A stretch of DNA of 24,611 nucleotides from contig CAMLGD010000021.1 of the NCBI GenBank assembly GCA_946479405.1, forward strand, positions 1-24,611, in the 5' to 3' direction. The position numbers and the translations under genes are program-made. Within the stretch, counting starts at the first letter, position 1, and each line of letters opens with the position of its first letter. The stretch is from an uncultured Vogesella sp. GTDB taxonomy: Bacteria > Pseudomonadota > Gammaproteobacteria > Burkholderiales > Chromobacteriaceae. Below the pieces are notes generated by a model. That model had not been told where the DNA came from and ran no database searches. It worked only from the letters and a program-made list of their open reading frames with translations. Positions 1-7,491 of the stretch are shown here, one piece after another.

Positions 1-362
1 TGCACGCCGCTGTCGCGCAGTTCGGTCATGAAGTTACGCAGCGCCAGCGCTTCGCGGATGGTGGCATCACTGTACAGTTCGCCGCGCGGATTGAGCGCCA
101 GCGCGCCCTTGGCCACCACCTGAGCGGCCAGCGGAATGTCCGCCGTCACGACGATGTCGCCCGGCTGCGCCTGCTGCGCGATGTGGTTATCGGCCACGTC
201 GAAGCCGGCCGGCACCTGCAACGCACGGATGTGCGGCGATGGCGGCACCCGCAGCAGCTGGTTGGCCACCAGCACGGTGGCTACTCCGGTACGCTCGGCG
301 GCACGGAACAGAATGTCCTTGATCACGCCGGGACAGGCATCGGCATCTACCCAGATGGTCAT
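1..362 (-). CDS. yaiI: YaiI/YqxD-like UPF0178 (DUF188) protein, 3' end cut by window edge
   Basis: The minus-strand reading frame starts [20 protein letters not shown], the hallmark opening of the UPF0178/DUF188 family. It continues with [17 protein letters not shown] and [14 protein letters not shown], which are also family-typical, and runs off the left edge after about 120 residues; the family is usually about 150 residues long. The family resembles PIN-like nuclease folds with conserved aspartates (here DADAC and TADIPLA), but its cellular role is not established. The ATG shares ATGA with the tyrA stop, a 4-base overlap, so it is probably translated by coupling from the tyrA message. The identification is firm; the function is unknown. 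Confidence 0.88.
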   Translation of the reverse strand, partial: MTIWVDADACPGVIKDILFRAAERTGVATVLVANQLLRVPPSPHIRALQVPAGFDVADNHIAQQAQPGDIVVTADIPLAAQVVAKGALALNPRGELYSDATIREALALRNFMTELRDSGV

Positions 363-1252
363 GCGTTACCCCGGTTGAATTTCTGCTGCCAGGCCTGGCG
401 CGCACTACGGGCGCGCTCGAAGCGGGTTGTCATCGCCGCCGCATCGCCGGCACTCAGCTCTGCCCGCAGTGCGTCCAGCGTGCGCTGGAAGGCATCCAGC
501 TCCACCAGCAGCGCATCGCGATTGGCCAGCGCGATGTCCCGCCACATTTCCGGATGGCTGCCGGCAATACGGGTGAAATCGCGGAAGCCGGTGGCGGCAA
601 AATCGAAACAGCGCTCGGCATCGGCCTTGCCGACGATGGCATCCACATAGGCAAAGGCCAGCAAGTGTGGCAGATGGCTTACCGTAGCGAACACCGCATC
701 GTGCTCGGCAGCACTCATCTGGTACACGCGTGCGCCGCACGCCTGCCACAACTCGCGCACCAAATCGGCAGCGGCCGGGTCGGTTTCCGGCAGCGGCGTC
801 ACCACGATGCGGCGGTTGTCGTACAGGCCGTACTGCGCGGCAGCAGCACCGGACAGATCGGAGCCGGCAATCGGGTGCGCCGGCACACAGTGGGTCAGAT
901 GGGCGGGCAGATGCTGACGCAGCAGCGCCACCACGTCACTCTTGGTGCTGCCGCCGTCGGTCACCACGCAATGGGCCGGCAAATGCGGGGCGATCTCGGC
1001 GAACACCCGCCCCATCTGCCCCACCGGCGTCGCCACCAGCACGATATCGGCGTGGCACACCGCTTCGGCGGCGCTGTGGCTGGCGGCGTCGATCACCCCC
1101 AGCTCGACTGCCCGCTGCAGGTTGGCCGCAGAGCGGCCGACACCGATCACCCGCGCCACCTTGCCGGCGCGCTTCAGTGCCAGCGCAAACGAACCGCCGA
1201 TCAGGCCGACGCCGATCACCACCAGGGTCAAACCGCCCTCACCCACCTGCAT
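359..1252 (-). CDS. tyrA: Prephenate dehydrogenase (tyrosine biosynthesis)
   Basis: The product oxidatively decarboxylates prephenate to 4-hydroxyphenylpyruvate with NAD(P)+ in the tyrosine branch of the shikimate pathway, in the cytoplasm. An N-terminal Rossmann domain shows GVGLIGG (residues about 14-20). The dehydrogenase motifs [11 protein letters not shown] and PAHPIAGSD follow, then the helical dimerisation domain with [10 protein letters not shown] and [10 protein letters not shown]. There is no chorismate mutase or ACT domain, so this is the monofunctional type. I chose the ATG at 1252 (297 residues) because GGGAC lies about 8 bases upstream and 13 residues precede the first glycine of the nucleotide motif, as is usual. 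An in-frame ATG at 1270 (303 residues) has no ribosome site and remains possible. It overlaps yaiI downstream by 4 bases. Confidence 0.93.
   Translation of the reverse strand: MQVGEGGLTLVVIGVGLIGGSFALALKRAGKVARVIGVGRSAANLQRAVELGVIDAASHSAAEAVCHADIVLVATPVGQMGRVFAEIAPHLPAHCVVTDGGSTKSDVVALLRQHLPAHLTHCVPAHPIAGSDLSGAAAAQYGLYDNRRIVVTPLPETDPAAADLVRELWQACGARVYQMSAAEHDAVFATVSHLPHLLAFAYVDAIVGKADAERCFDFAATGFRDFTRIAGSHPEMWRDIALANRDALLVELDAFQRTLDALRAELSAGDAAAMTTRFERARSARQAWQQKFNRGNA
1121..1130 (-). repeat. Uptake-like motif copy 1 (in tyrA)
   Basis: Exact 10-base word on the minus strand, followed by CT. In tyrA it encodes the AANL of SAANLQRA. Confidence 0.85.
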
Positions 1253-1286
1253 GCTGCTGTCCCGTGCCATTAAAGAAAGAGCGGCT

Positions 1287-1314
1287 ATCATAACCTTATT
1301 TTTGCGCTGCAAAA
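1287..1314 (-). promoter_or_regulatory. Possible tyrA promoter
   Basis: On the minus strand TATGAT (1292-1287) is a good -10 element. The only candidate -35, TTTTGC (1314-1309), is 16 bases upstream and poor. Transcription would begin near 1280, leaving a leader of about 28 bases to the ATG at 1252. The region is shared with the divergent DUF4936 gene. Confidence 0.3.
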
Positions 1315-1323
1315 GGAACGGCC

Positions 1324-1596
1324 ATGCCAGCTTCGCTGTATGTGTATTACCGCGTGGGTGACAATTTTCTGCCAACGCAACATATTGCCATGGCGCTAAT
1401 GGAAGAAATTCAAGAAAAAACCGGAATACATGGCAGATTATTGCAACGTCGCGATGATGCGCATACTTGGATGGAAATCTATGACGCCATCACCGATGCC
1501 GACAGCTTCAATACCGCGCTGCAAGCCGCCATCGCCGCACGGCCTACCTTGGCCGCCCTGCAACGGCACGAAGAGTGGTTTGTCGCGATGATATAA
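1324..1596 (+). CDS. DUF4936 family protein
   Basis: A 90-residue cytoplasmic protein of unknown function. It opens MPASLYVYYRVGDNF and contains GRLLQRRDDAHTWMEIYD. The SLYVYYRV start and the RLL-x-RxD...TWMEIY core are typical of the betaproteobacterial DUF4936 family. The ribosome site AAAGGA lies 6 bases before the ATG. It diverges from tyrA across about 70 bases and converges on pabC with only 11 bases between the stops and no visible terminator. The 5' half is clearly richer in A+T than its neighbours (for example GAAATTCAAGAAAAAACC). The family call rests on remembered sequence pattern and was not searched. Confidence 0.75.
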   Translation: MPASLYVYYRVGDNFLPTQHIAMALMEEIQEKTGIHGRLLQRRDDAHTWMEIYDAITDADSFNTALQAAIAARPTLAALQRHEEWFVAMI

Positions 1597-1607
1597 CCCG
1601 GTGCCGC

Positions 1608-2414
1608 TCAGTTACCGTCCTGTAACGCAAGCTGCAGATGGCGGGTCAGCGACCAGTCGTGCCACTGCCGAGCGTCCAGCTGCCGCAGCGGCCAGATGCC
1701 GGCCAAGCTGTTGCAGACAAATGCCTCGTCTGCCGCCAGCAGCTCGTCCGGCAGTAGCCGCGCTTCACGTGCGGGAATAGCAAGGTTGGCCGCAGCATCC
1801 AGCACACAGGCGCGCATGGCACCGCTGACGCCACAGCGATCCAGTGGCGGGGTCAACAGCTCGCCGCCACGCACAATGAACAGATTGCTCATGGTGCCTT
1901 CCACCACCGTGCCTTCCATGTCCAGCATCAACCCTTCGGCGATGGCCGGGTCATGCCATTCGCTGCGCGCAAACACGTTTTCCAGCCGGTTCAGGTGCTT
2001 GATGCCGGCCAGCAGCGGCTGGATTGCCAGCCGCGTAGCGCACCAGCGCGCCACAATACCCTGCGCCGCACGCTCGGCCGGGTAGCCGCCCCAGGCGGTG
2101 GCACTGACCATGCGCGTCGGCGTCGTCTCGGCCGGCATGGCGTAGCTGCGCTGGCCGCCGCCGCGGGTAAGCACAATCTTCACCACCGCGCGCGGCAGTG
2201 CGCCGGCCACTTGCGCAATCTCGGCCAGCAGCAGCGCCTCGTCCGGGCACGGCAGGCGCAGTGCGGCACAGTCTGCGGCCAACCTTTGCCACTGCCAGGG
2301 CCACAGCAGCGGCGTACCGTGGCGCGCCTCCAGCGTGCGGTAGATGCCGTCGCCGTAGGCCAGGCCGCGGTCACTGGCGCTGATGCTATCGCCGGGCAGG
2401 CCGTTGACCAGCAT
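1608..2414 (-). CDS. pabC: Aminodeoxychorismate lyase
   Basis: PLP-dependent fold-type IV lyase that releases pyruvate from 4-amino-4-deoxychorismate to give 4-aminobenzoate for folate. The 268-residue protein starts MLVNGLPGDSISASDRGLAYGDG, as E. coli PabC does. The Schiff-base lysine is K139 in AGIKHLNRLENV, and the phosphate-binding segment EGTMSNLF follows. The ATG overlaps the pabB stop as TGATG, so translation is coupled and the two pathway enzymes are made together. A longer open frame upstream reads into pabB in another phase and is not the start. The gene ends 11 bases from the convergent DUF4936 stop. Confidence 0.93.
   Translation of the reverse strand: MLVNGLPGDSISASDRGLAYGDGIYRTLEARHGTPLLWPWQWQRLAADCAALRLPCPDEALLLAEIAQVAGALPRAVVKIVLTRGGGQRSYAMPAETTPTRMVSATAWGGYPAERAAQGIVARWCATRLAIQPLLAGIKHLNRLENVFARSEWHDPAIAEGLMLDMEGTVVEGTMSNLFIVRGGELLTPPLDRCGVSGAMRACVLDAAANLAIPAREARLLPDELLAADEAFVCNSLAGIWPLRQLDARQWHDWSLTRHLQLALQDGN
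1785..1794 (-). repeat. Uptake-like motif copy 2 (in pabC), extended
   Basis: On the minus strand it reads CTGCGGCCAACCTTGC, one of the five full 14-base matches. It encodes AANLA in pabC. Confidence 0.9.
2274..2283 (+). repeat. Uptake-like motif copy 3 (in pabC), extended
   Basis: Reads CTGCGGCCAACCTTTGCC on the plus strand, another full 14-base match. The pabC strand encodes RLAAD here. Confidence 0.9.
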
Positions 2415-3712
2415 CAGGCTTGCTCCACGCCCAGCGCACGCAGCAGGCCGCGTGCCTTGTGGCGGGTTTCCTGCAGTTCGCGCTCGGGATCGGAGTCGGC
2501 GACGATGCCGCCGCCGGCACGGAAGCGCAGTTGCTGCCCCTGCTGCATGAAGGTGCGGATCAGGATGTTCACATCCAGCGTGCCATCGAGGTTGAGGTAG
2601 CCGAGGCTGCCGGTGTAGGCGCGGCGCGCGCTGTTTTCCAGCTCGCGGATGATCTGCATGGTGCGCACCTTGGGGCAACCGGTGATGGTGCCGCCGGGGA
2701 ACAGCGCGCGTAACACGTCCACGGTGTCCACGCCGGGACGGATGCGGCCGCGGACATTCGATTCGATGTGATGCACGTAGGCATAGCTGGCCACCGCCAT
2801 CAGCTCATTGACTTCCACCGTGCCCGGCTGGCAGATGCGCCCTAGGTCGTTGCGTTCCAGGTCGATCAGCATCACATGCTCGGCGCGTTCCTTGATGCTG
2901 CTGATCAGCCGCTGCTTCAGCGCGGCGTCTTCGGCCGCGTCGGGCGAGCGCGGGTGGGTGCCGGCAATGGGACGGGTATCCGCCCAGCCGTCATGCACGC
3001 GCACCAGCCGCTCCGGCGAGGAGCTGACGATGTGTGCATCGCCAAAGTCTGCCAGCGCCGAGAACGGCGCCGGGTTGGCGCGGCGCAGCGCGGCGAACAG
3101 GTCCACCGGGCGTACTTCCTCGCCCAGCATGGCGCGCCAGCCGCGTGAGATGTTGACCTGGAACACATCGCCTTCGTAGATGTAATCCTTCAGCTTCACC
3201 ACTGCATCGGTGTACCAGTGCGGCGGATCTTCCTCCAGCCCTTGCAGCGTCACCGGGCGCGGGCTGAACGGCACGGCAGTCAGCAATGTCGCCTTCAGTT
3301 CGGCCAGCTGCGCGGCGCTTTCCGCCAGCAGCCAGCTTTGCTTGCCGGCACGATCATGGAGGATGGCGGCCGGAATGCGCGTCAATGCGGCCAACGGAAA
3401 GCTGTCGCTGATGGCCTGCGGTACCGTCGGCTCGAACTCCGACAGCAGGTCATAGCCCATATACACAAACCAGCCACCGATAAACGGCAGGCCGTGCGGG
3501 TTGGCTACCGCCTGCGGCGCCGGCAGCGCGCGCACGTCGGCCAGGAAAGCAGCGCCCTCGCCTTCGCGATACACGCGGCGCGCTTGTGGTAGCGCCATCA
3601 GGATGTCCCAGCCTATGTCGCCGGACGACTGCAGCAGGTAGGGAAAGCGCCCCCGGTCGGCGGCGTGCAGCGCCAGCAGGTCCGGGCTATGGTTCAGCAG
3701 TTCGAAATGCAT
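2414..3712 (-). CDS. pabB: Aminodeoxychorismate synthase component I (PIAGT type)
   Basis: Chorismate-utilising enzyme that aminates chorismate to aminodeoxychorismate with a glutaminase partner (PabA), which is not encoded in this window. The 432-residue protein has the PabB-like signatures FQVNISRGW, SSSPERLV, DLERNDLGR, HHIESNVRG, GGTITGCPKVRTMQIIRELE and GGGIVADSDPERE. The active-site motif at residues 248-252 is PIAGT rather than the PIKGT that supplies the lysine nucleophile in E. coli PabB; PIAGT is normally seen in anthranilate synthase TrpE. TGCPK and DLERNDLGR, plus the coupled pabC, still favour PabB. The ATG at 3712 has GGAG 8 bases upstream; the frame is open further upstream but enters the fabF terminator. 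Confidence 0.88.
   Translation of the reverse strand: MHFELLNHSPDLLALHAADRGRFPYLLQSSGDIGWDILMALPQARRVYREGEGAAFLADVRALPAPQAVANPHGLPFIGGWFVYMGYDLLSEFEPTVPQAISDSFPLAALTRIPAAILHDRAGKQSWLLAESAAQLAELKATLLTAVPFSPRPVTLQGLEEDPPHWYTDAVVKLKDYIYEGDVFQVNISRGWRAMLGEEVRPVDLFAALRRANPAPFSALADFGDAHIVSSSPERLVRVHDGWADTRPIAGTHPRSPDAAEDAALKQRLISSIKERAEHVMLIDLERNDLGRICQPGTVEVNELMAVASYAYVHHIESNVRGRIRPGVDTVDVLRALFPGGTITGCPKVRTMQIIRELENSARRAYTGSLGYLNLDGTLDVNILIRTFMQQGQQLRFRAGGGIVADSDPERELQETRHKARGLLRALGVEQA
3386..3395 (+). repeat. Uptake-like motif copy 4 (in pabB)
   Basis: Exact 10-base word with flanks AA and GG, so only the core is conserved. The opposite strand encodes LAAL of pabB. Confidence 0.75.
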
Positions 3713-3736
3713 GGGTTCGGCTCCAACGCGCAAAAC

Positions 3737-3746
3737 GTTGGCCGCA
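3737..3746 (-). repeat. Uptake-like motif copy 5 (fabF-pabB gap)
   Basis: Exact word followed by GTT, placed directly after the U-tract of the fabF terminator and before pabB. This is the terminator-associated location often seen for Neisseria uptake sequences. Confidence 0.85.
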
Positions 3747-3783
3747 AAAGAAAAAGACCGCGCGAGTTTATCGCAGCGGTCTT
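3741..3783 (-). terminator. Intrinsic terminator after fabF
   Basis: On the minus strand AAGACCG (3783-3777) pairs with CGGTCTT (3760-3754). An inner GCGA/TCGC stem and TAAAC loop lie between, and the hairpin is followed by TTTCTTTT. It lies 35 bases past the fabF stop and would separate pabBC from the fab genes, at least partly. Confidence 0.8.
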
Positions 3784-3817
3784 GGCTGTCAATGTCGCCT
3801 GCGCGACCAGACATGGC

Positions 3818-5059
3818 TTATACGCGCTTGAACACCAGGGTACCGTTGGTACCGCCGAAGCCGAACGAGTTGGAAATCGCCACATCGATCTGCATGTCGC
3901 GTGCGGTGTTGGCCACATAGTCCAGATCGCAACCGGCTTCGAAGTCCTGATCGTGCAGGTTGATGGTCGGCGGCGCTACCTGGTTGTGTACGGCCAGGAT
4001 GGAGTAGATCGCTTCCACGCCACCGGCGGCACCCAGCAGGTGACCGGTCATCGACTTGGTGGAGTTCACCGCCAGTTTCTTGGCATGCTCGCCAAAGGCC
4101 AGTTTCAGCGCATTGGTTTCGTTGGCATCACCCAGCGGGGTGGATGTGCCGTGCGCATTGACGTACTGCACCTGGTCAGCATTAATGCCGGCATCGCGCA
4201 GTGCGTTGGCCACGCCACGGGCCGGGCCTTCGGCGCTCGGTGCCGTGATGTGGTAAGCATCGGAGCTCATGCCGAAACCGATCAGCTCGGCGTAGATCTT
4301 GGCGCCACGCTTCACTGCGTGTTCGTACTCTTCCAGCACGATCACACCAGCACCTTCGCCCATCACGAAACCGTCGCGACCCTTGTCCCACGGACGGGAA
4401 GCGGTGGCCGGATCGTCATTGCGAGTGGACAGCGCCTTCATGGCAGCAAAACCGCCAACCGCCAGCTTGGTGATGGCACCTTCGGCACCACCAGCAACCA
4501 TGATGTCGGCGTCGCCGTACTTGATCAGGCGGGCAGCATCGCCGATGCAGTGTGCACCGGTGGTGCAAGCGGACACGATGCCATAGCTCGGGCCCTGGAA
4601 GCCCTTGAGGATGGACACGTGACCGGCGATCAGGTTGATCAGCGAGCCCGGAATGAAGAACGGACCGATCTTGCGAATACCGCCCTGTTGCAGCGCCACG
4701 CCGGTTTCTTCGATCAGCGGCAGGCCGCCGATACCGGAACCGATGTTGACGCCAACGCGGGTCTTGTCCAGGCCGGGGATGTCATCCAGGCCAGCATCGG
4801 CCACGGCTTGCAGCGCAGCGGCAATACCGTAATGAATGAACGCATCCATGCGGCGAGCATCTTTTGCCGGAATGTACTGGGTGATGTCGAAATCTTTGAC
4901 TTCACCGGCGATCTGGCAAGCAACATCGCTGGCGTCAAAACGGGTAATGGCAGTGATGCCACTCTTGCCGGCAAGGAGATTGGCCCAGCCGCTGGCGACA
5001 TCGTTACCGACCGGGGACACATGCCCAAGGCCGGTCACTACTACTCTGCGTGTAGACAC
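3818..5059 (-). CDS. fabF: 3-oxoacyl-[ACP] synthase II (KAS II)
   Basis: Condensing enzyme that elongates acyl-ACP with malonyl-ACP in type II fatty-acid synthesis. The 413-residue protein has the catalytic triad at C165 (SACTTGAH), H303 ([11 protein letters not shown]) and H340 ([12 protein letters not shown]), plus the C-terminal glycine-rich [10 protein letters not shown]. The start is GTG, not ATG: GTG TCT ACA CGC, with GGAGA about 6 bases upstream, giving the usual [11 protein letters not shown] opening. It is separated from acpP by 166 bases that contain a strong terminator and a second hairpin, so its expression is likely lower than that of acpP. It is followed by its own terminator before pabB. 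Confidence 0.96.
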   Translation of the reverse strand: MSTRRVVVTGLGHVSPVGNDVASGWANLLAGKSGITAITRFDASDVACQIAGEVKDFDITQYIPAKDARRMDAFIHYGIAAALQAVADAGLDDIPGLDKTRVGVNIGSGIGGLPLIEETGVALQQGGIRKIGPFFIPGSLINLIAGHVSILKGFQGPSYGIVSACTTGAHCIGDAARLIKYGDADIMVAGGAEGAITKLAVGGFAAMKALSTRNDDPATASRPWDKGRDGFVMGEGAGVIVLEEYEHAVKRGAKIYAELIGFGMSSDAYHITAPSAEGPARGVANALRDAGINADQVQYVNAHGTSTPLGDANETNALKLAFGEHAKKLAVNSTKSMTGHLLGAAGGVEAIYSILAVHNQVAPPTINLHDQDFEAGCDLDYVANTARDMQIDVAISNSFGFGGTNGTLVFKRV

Positions 5060-5079
5060 AGGGTATCTCCGTGAAATGT

Positions 5080-5094
5080 GGGAGCCTGGCTCCC
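5080..5094 (-). other. Leader hairpin upstream of fabF
   Basis: GGGAGCC and GGCTCCC form a perfect inverted repeat around one central base, about 20 bases upstream of the fabF GTG. In RNA it would be a small stem close to the ribosome site. There is no U-tract, so it is not a terminator. Its function is unknown. Confidence 0.4.
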
Positions 5095-5163
5095 GTTAGC
5101 TCCGACGCGGGAAACAATGCCTTGCAGCATTAAATCAAACACGCGTTTCAGAACTACTACAGC

Positions 5164-5203
5164 AAAAAACCCCTGCAGGCGCGTGTAGCCACACCGGCAG
5201 AGG
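5164..5203 (-). terminator. Intrinsic terminator after acpP
   Basis: The minus strand reads CCTCTGC, an inner hairpin built on GTGT/ACAC, GCAGGGG, then TTTTTT. The outer stem is 7 base pairs with one G-U. It lies 22 bases beyond the acpP stop and would cap the acpP message, with read-through feeding fabF. Confidence 0.75.
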
Positions 5204-5225
5204 TCCTGGTAAATCCAAAAAGGAA

Positions 5226-5465
5226 TTACTTGTTCAGGTGAGCGGTAACGTAGTCTACAGCTTGCTGAACGGTAGTGATCTTCTCGGCTTCTTCATCCGG
5301 AATCTCGCACTCGAACTCTTCTTCCAGCGCCATTACCAGCTCAACGGTGTCCAGGGAGTCAGCGCCCAGATCGTCAACGAAGGAAGAGTCAATCTTCACT
5401 TCGGCTTCATTCACGCCCAGTTGCTCGGCAACGATCTTCTTTACGCGCGCTTCGATGTTTTCCAT
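5226..5465 (-). CDS. acpP: Acyl carrier protein
   Basis: Carries acyl chains on a phosphopantetheine arm during fatty-acid synthesis and donates them to PlsX, FabH and FabF. The 79-residue acidic protein starts [18 protein letters not shown] and has the attachment serine S37 in [19 protein letters not shown]. The ATG at 5465 is preceded by AAAGGGTTTAAACAA; the frame is open 13 codons further, but conservation starts at MENIE. It has its own long upstream gap (151 bases after fabG) and a downstream terminator, consistent with separate high-level transcription, as expected for an abundant protein. Confidence 0.97.
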   Translation of the reverse strand: MENIEARVKKIVAEQLGVNEAEVKIDSSFVDDLGADSLDTVELVMALEEEFECEIPDEEAEKITTVQQAVDYVTAHLNK

Positions 5466-5513
5466 TTGTTTAAACCCTTTACCTTTCTGTGCTCGGGATA
5501 ACAAAACCCCGCC

Positions 5514-5519
5514 ATTCTA
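5514..5519 (-). promoter_or_regulatory. Possible acpP -10 element
   Basis: TAGAAT on the minus strand lies about 50 bases before acpP, directly after a run of nine T. No good -35 is visible 16-18 bases upstream. It is proposed mainly because the acpP gap is long and the gene is bounded by a terminator. Confidence 0.3.
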
Positions 5520-5603
5520 CAAAAAAAAACCAGAGTAGCCTACCTAGAACACCCTTCATCGCGGAAATGATGTCAGCCAGGTGGCTGTTTGTTGACAACT
5601 TGT

Positions 5604-5613
5604 TGCGGCCAAC
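5604..5613 (+). repeat. Uptake-like motif copy 6 (fabG-acpP gap)
   Basis: Exact 10-base word lying 4 bases beyond the fabG stop codon, outside coding sequence. Confidence 0.8.
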
Positions 5614-5616
5614 GCC

Positions 5617-6354
5617 TTACGGCATCAGCATGCCGCCGTTGACATGCAGGGTTTGACCGGTAATGTAGGCAGCCTTGTCAGACGCCAGGAACAACACCGC
5701 ATCAGCGATATCCTGCGCATCACCCAGACGGCCCAGTGCAATCTGGCCTACCAGCATCTCGCGCTGCGCTTCCGGCAACGCACGAGTCATGTCGGTATCG
5801 ATAAAGCCCGGCGCCACACAGTTGACGGTAATGCCACGGCTGCCTACTTCGCGCGCCATCGACTTGGTAAAGCCGATGATGCCAGCCTTGGCGGCCGCGT
5901 AGTTGGTCTGGCCGGCATTGCCCATCACACCCACTACCGAGGCGATATTGATGATGCGGCCAACGCGGGCCTTCATCATGCTGCGCAGCACAGCCTTGGA
6001 GGCCTTGAATACCGACTTCAGATTGGTATCCATGATGGCATCCCAGTCTTCGTCCTTCATGCGCATCAACAGTCCGTCACGAGTGATGCCGGCGTTGTTA
6101 ACCAGGATGGCGACATCGCCGTGTTCCTTGCCGATGGTGTCGATCAGCGCATCGATAGCGCCTTCTTCACCCACGTTCAACACCATGCCGACACCACCCC
6201 ACTGCGCCAGACGTTCGCCGATGGCGGCGGCGCCGCTGTCAGAAGTGGCAGTACCGATCACCTTGGCACCGGCCGCAGCCAGCGTATCGGCGATGGCAGC
6301 ACCGATACCTCGCGATGCGCCGGTAACCAGTGCGACTTTACCTTGCAAACTCAT
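5617..6354 (-). CDS. fabG: 3-oxoacyl-[ACP] reductase
   Basis: NADPH-dependent reduction of 3-oxoacyl-ACP to 3-hydroxyacyl-ACP. The 245-residue short-chain dehydrogenase has TGASRGIG at 11-18, NNAG near 86-89, and the catalytic set N111, S139, Y152 and K156 (NYAAAKAG). It ends in the family-typical ITGQTLHVNGGMLMP. The ATG at 6354 has AGGAG 7 bases upstream. It follows fabD after 43 bases that hold a perfect inverted pair of the repeat word, and is followed by the long acpP leader. Confidence 0.97.
   Translation of the reverse strand: MSLQGKVALVTGASRGIGAAIADTLAAAGAKVIGTATSDSGAAAIGERLAQWGGVGMVLNVGEEGAIDALIDTIGKEHGDVAILVNNAGITRDGLLMRMKDEDWDAIMDTNLKSVFKASKAVLRSMMKARVGRIINIASVVGVMGNAGQTNYAAAKAGIIGFTKSMAREVGSRGITVNCVAPGFIDTDMTRALPEAQREMLVGQIALGRLGDAQDIADAVLFLASDKAAYITGQTLHVNGGMLMP
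5955..5964 (+). repeat. Uptake-like motif copy 7 (in fabG)
   Basis: Exact 10-base word; the fabG strand encodes VGRI of VGRIINIAS, next to the catalytic serine strand. The same VGRI reading occurs at the lemA and nirJ copies. Confidence 0.75.
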
Positions 6355-6367
6355 GTCTTTCTCCTGC

Positions 6368-6389
6368 GGTTGGCCGCATGCGGCCAACC
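6368..6389. repeat. Inverted pair of the uptake-like motif (copies 8 and 9), fabD-fabG gap
   Basis: Two exact 10-base words head to head (6369-6378 and 6379-6388) with one extra matching base at each end, giving a perfect 22-base palindrome. It fills half of the 43-base gap between fabD and fabG and ends just before the fabG ribosome site. No T-run follows on the minus strand, so it is not a classical terminator. Confidence 0.92.
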
Positions 6390-6397
6390 TGTATTCG

Positions 6398-7327
6398 TTA
6401 CACCAGCTCGGCGCGGGCCGCTTCCAGCTTGGCGGCATCGGTCAGCGCGTGGCAGTTGACGTTGCCATCAATGCGCTTGGCGAGGCCAGCCAATACCTTG
6501 CCCGGACCGCATTCGGCCATCAGCACGATGCCGTCGGCCGCCAGCTTTTGTACGGTTTCAGTCCAGCGCACCGGGCAGTACAGCTGACGGGTCAGCGCAT
6601 CGCGGATCTGGTTGGCATCACCGTAGGCGGCCACGTCGGCATTGTGCAGCACCGGCATTTGCGGCGTCTTGATTTCCACTGCGGCCAACGCGACAGCCAG
6701 GCGCTCGGCAGCCGGCTTCATCAGCGAGCAGTGCGACGGTACCGACACCGGCAGCGGCAGCGCGCGCTTGGCGCCCTTGGCCTTACACAGCTCCATCGCA
6801 CGCTCGACAGCGGCCTTGCTGCCAGCAATCACCACCTGGCCCGGCGAGTTGAAGTTCACCGGCTCCACCACTTCGCCCTGCGCGGCTTCGGCGCAGGCAG
6901 CGCGGATGTCGTCATCGGACAGGTTAAGGATGGCGGCCATGGCACCTTCGCCCGCCGGCACCGCTTCCTGCATCGCTTGCGCGCGCAGACGCACCAGCTT
7001 CACTGCATCGGCGAAATCCAGCGCACCGGCAGCCACCAGTGCCGAATATTCACCCAGGCTATGGCCGGCTACCGCAGCCGGCAGCGCGCCACCTTGCGCC
7101 AGCCAGGCGCGGTAGGTGGCCACACCCGCGGCCAACATCAGCGGCTGGGTATTAACGGTGGCGTTGATTGCATCAGCGGATTCGGCCTGCAGCATCGCCC
7201 ACAGGTCTTCACCCAGGGCAGCGGAGGCTTCATCAAATGTCTGTTTTACTACCGGCAGGTCGGCAAAACCGTCCATCATTTTCAGGCTCTGCGAGCCCTG
7301 GCCGGGAAAGAGAAAGGCAAACGCCAT
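6398..7327 (-). CDS. fabD: Malonyl-CoA:ACP transacylase
   Basis: Transfers malonyl from CoA to ACP to supply the chain extender. The 309-residue protein starts MAFAFLFPGQGSQSLKMMDG, has the nucleophile S90 in GHSLGEYSAL and the catalytic histidine H199 in VSVPSHCSLM, and ends with the usual AECGPGKVLAGLAKRI region. AGGAG lies 8 bases before the ATG. It is separated from fabH by about 160 bases with a terminator, so it likely begins a new transcript (fabD-fabG). Confidence 0.97.
   Translation of the reverse strand: MAFAFLFPGQGSQSLKMMDGFADLPVVKQTFDEASAALGEDLWAMLQAESADAINATVNTQPLMLAAGVATYRAWLAQGGALPAAVAGHSLGEYSALVAAGALDFADAVKLVRLRAQAMQEAVPAGEGAMAAILNLSDDDIRAACAEAAQGEVVEPVNFNSPGQVVIAGSKAAVERAMELCKAKGAKRALPLPVSVPSHCSLMKPAAERLAVALAAVEIKTPQMPVLHNADVAAYGDANQIRDALTRQLYCPVRWTETVQKLAADGIVLMAECGPGKVLAGLAKRIDGNVNCHALTDAAKLEAARAELV
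6680..6689 (+). repeat. Uptake-like motif copy 10 (in fabD)
   Basis: Exact 10-base word with CTGCGG on the left and GCG on the right. The fabD strand encodes ALAAVE. Confidence 0.75.
7128..7136 (+). repeat. Uptake-like motif copy 11 (in fabD), 9-base core only
   Basis: GCGGCCAAC preceded by C instead of T; the fabD strand encodes MLAAG. No exact copy follows for almost 5 kb. Confidence 0.6.
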
Positions 7328-7453
7328 TGCGGGTCTCCTTTTTTAAACGGGGTGAATGATGACTGCTTGCCGGCATTAATGCAAAAAAACCCTCAAACAT
7401 TCGTATGAACAAGACGTTTGCAGCAGTTGGCCGACAATACCGGGAATAAGCCA

Positions 7454-7484
7454 GAAAAACGGGCGCGACACTGCCGCACCCGTC
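7454..7484 (-). terminator. Intrinsic terminator after fabH
   Basis: On the minus strand ACGGGTGCG and CGCGCCCGT form a 9-base-pair stem with one G-U and a 7-base loop, followed by TTTTTC. It begins 9 bases past the fabH stop. A one-mismatch copy of the repeat word, GTTGGCCGA, lies 20 bases further on at 7426-7434. Confidence 0.8.
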
Positions 7485-7491
7485 TGTAGTG

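Noticed and set aside
3665..5074. 469-codon plus-strand ORF opposite fabF
   Set aside because: Antisense shadow of a well-conserved gene; the product is histidine/glycine-rich with no recognisable motif.
5903..7408. 501-codon plus-strand ORF opposite fabG and fabD
   Set aside because: Spans two real genes in antisense and is an effect of high G+C codon usage.
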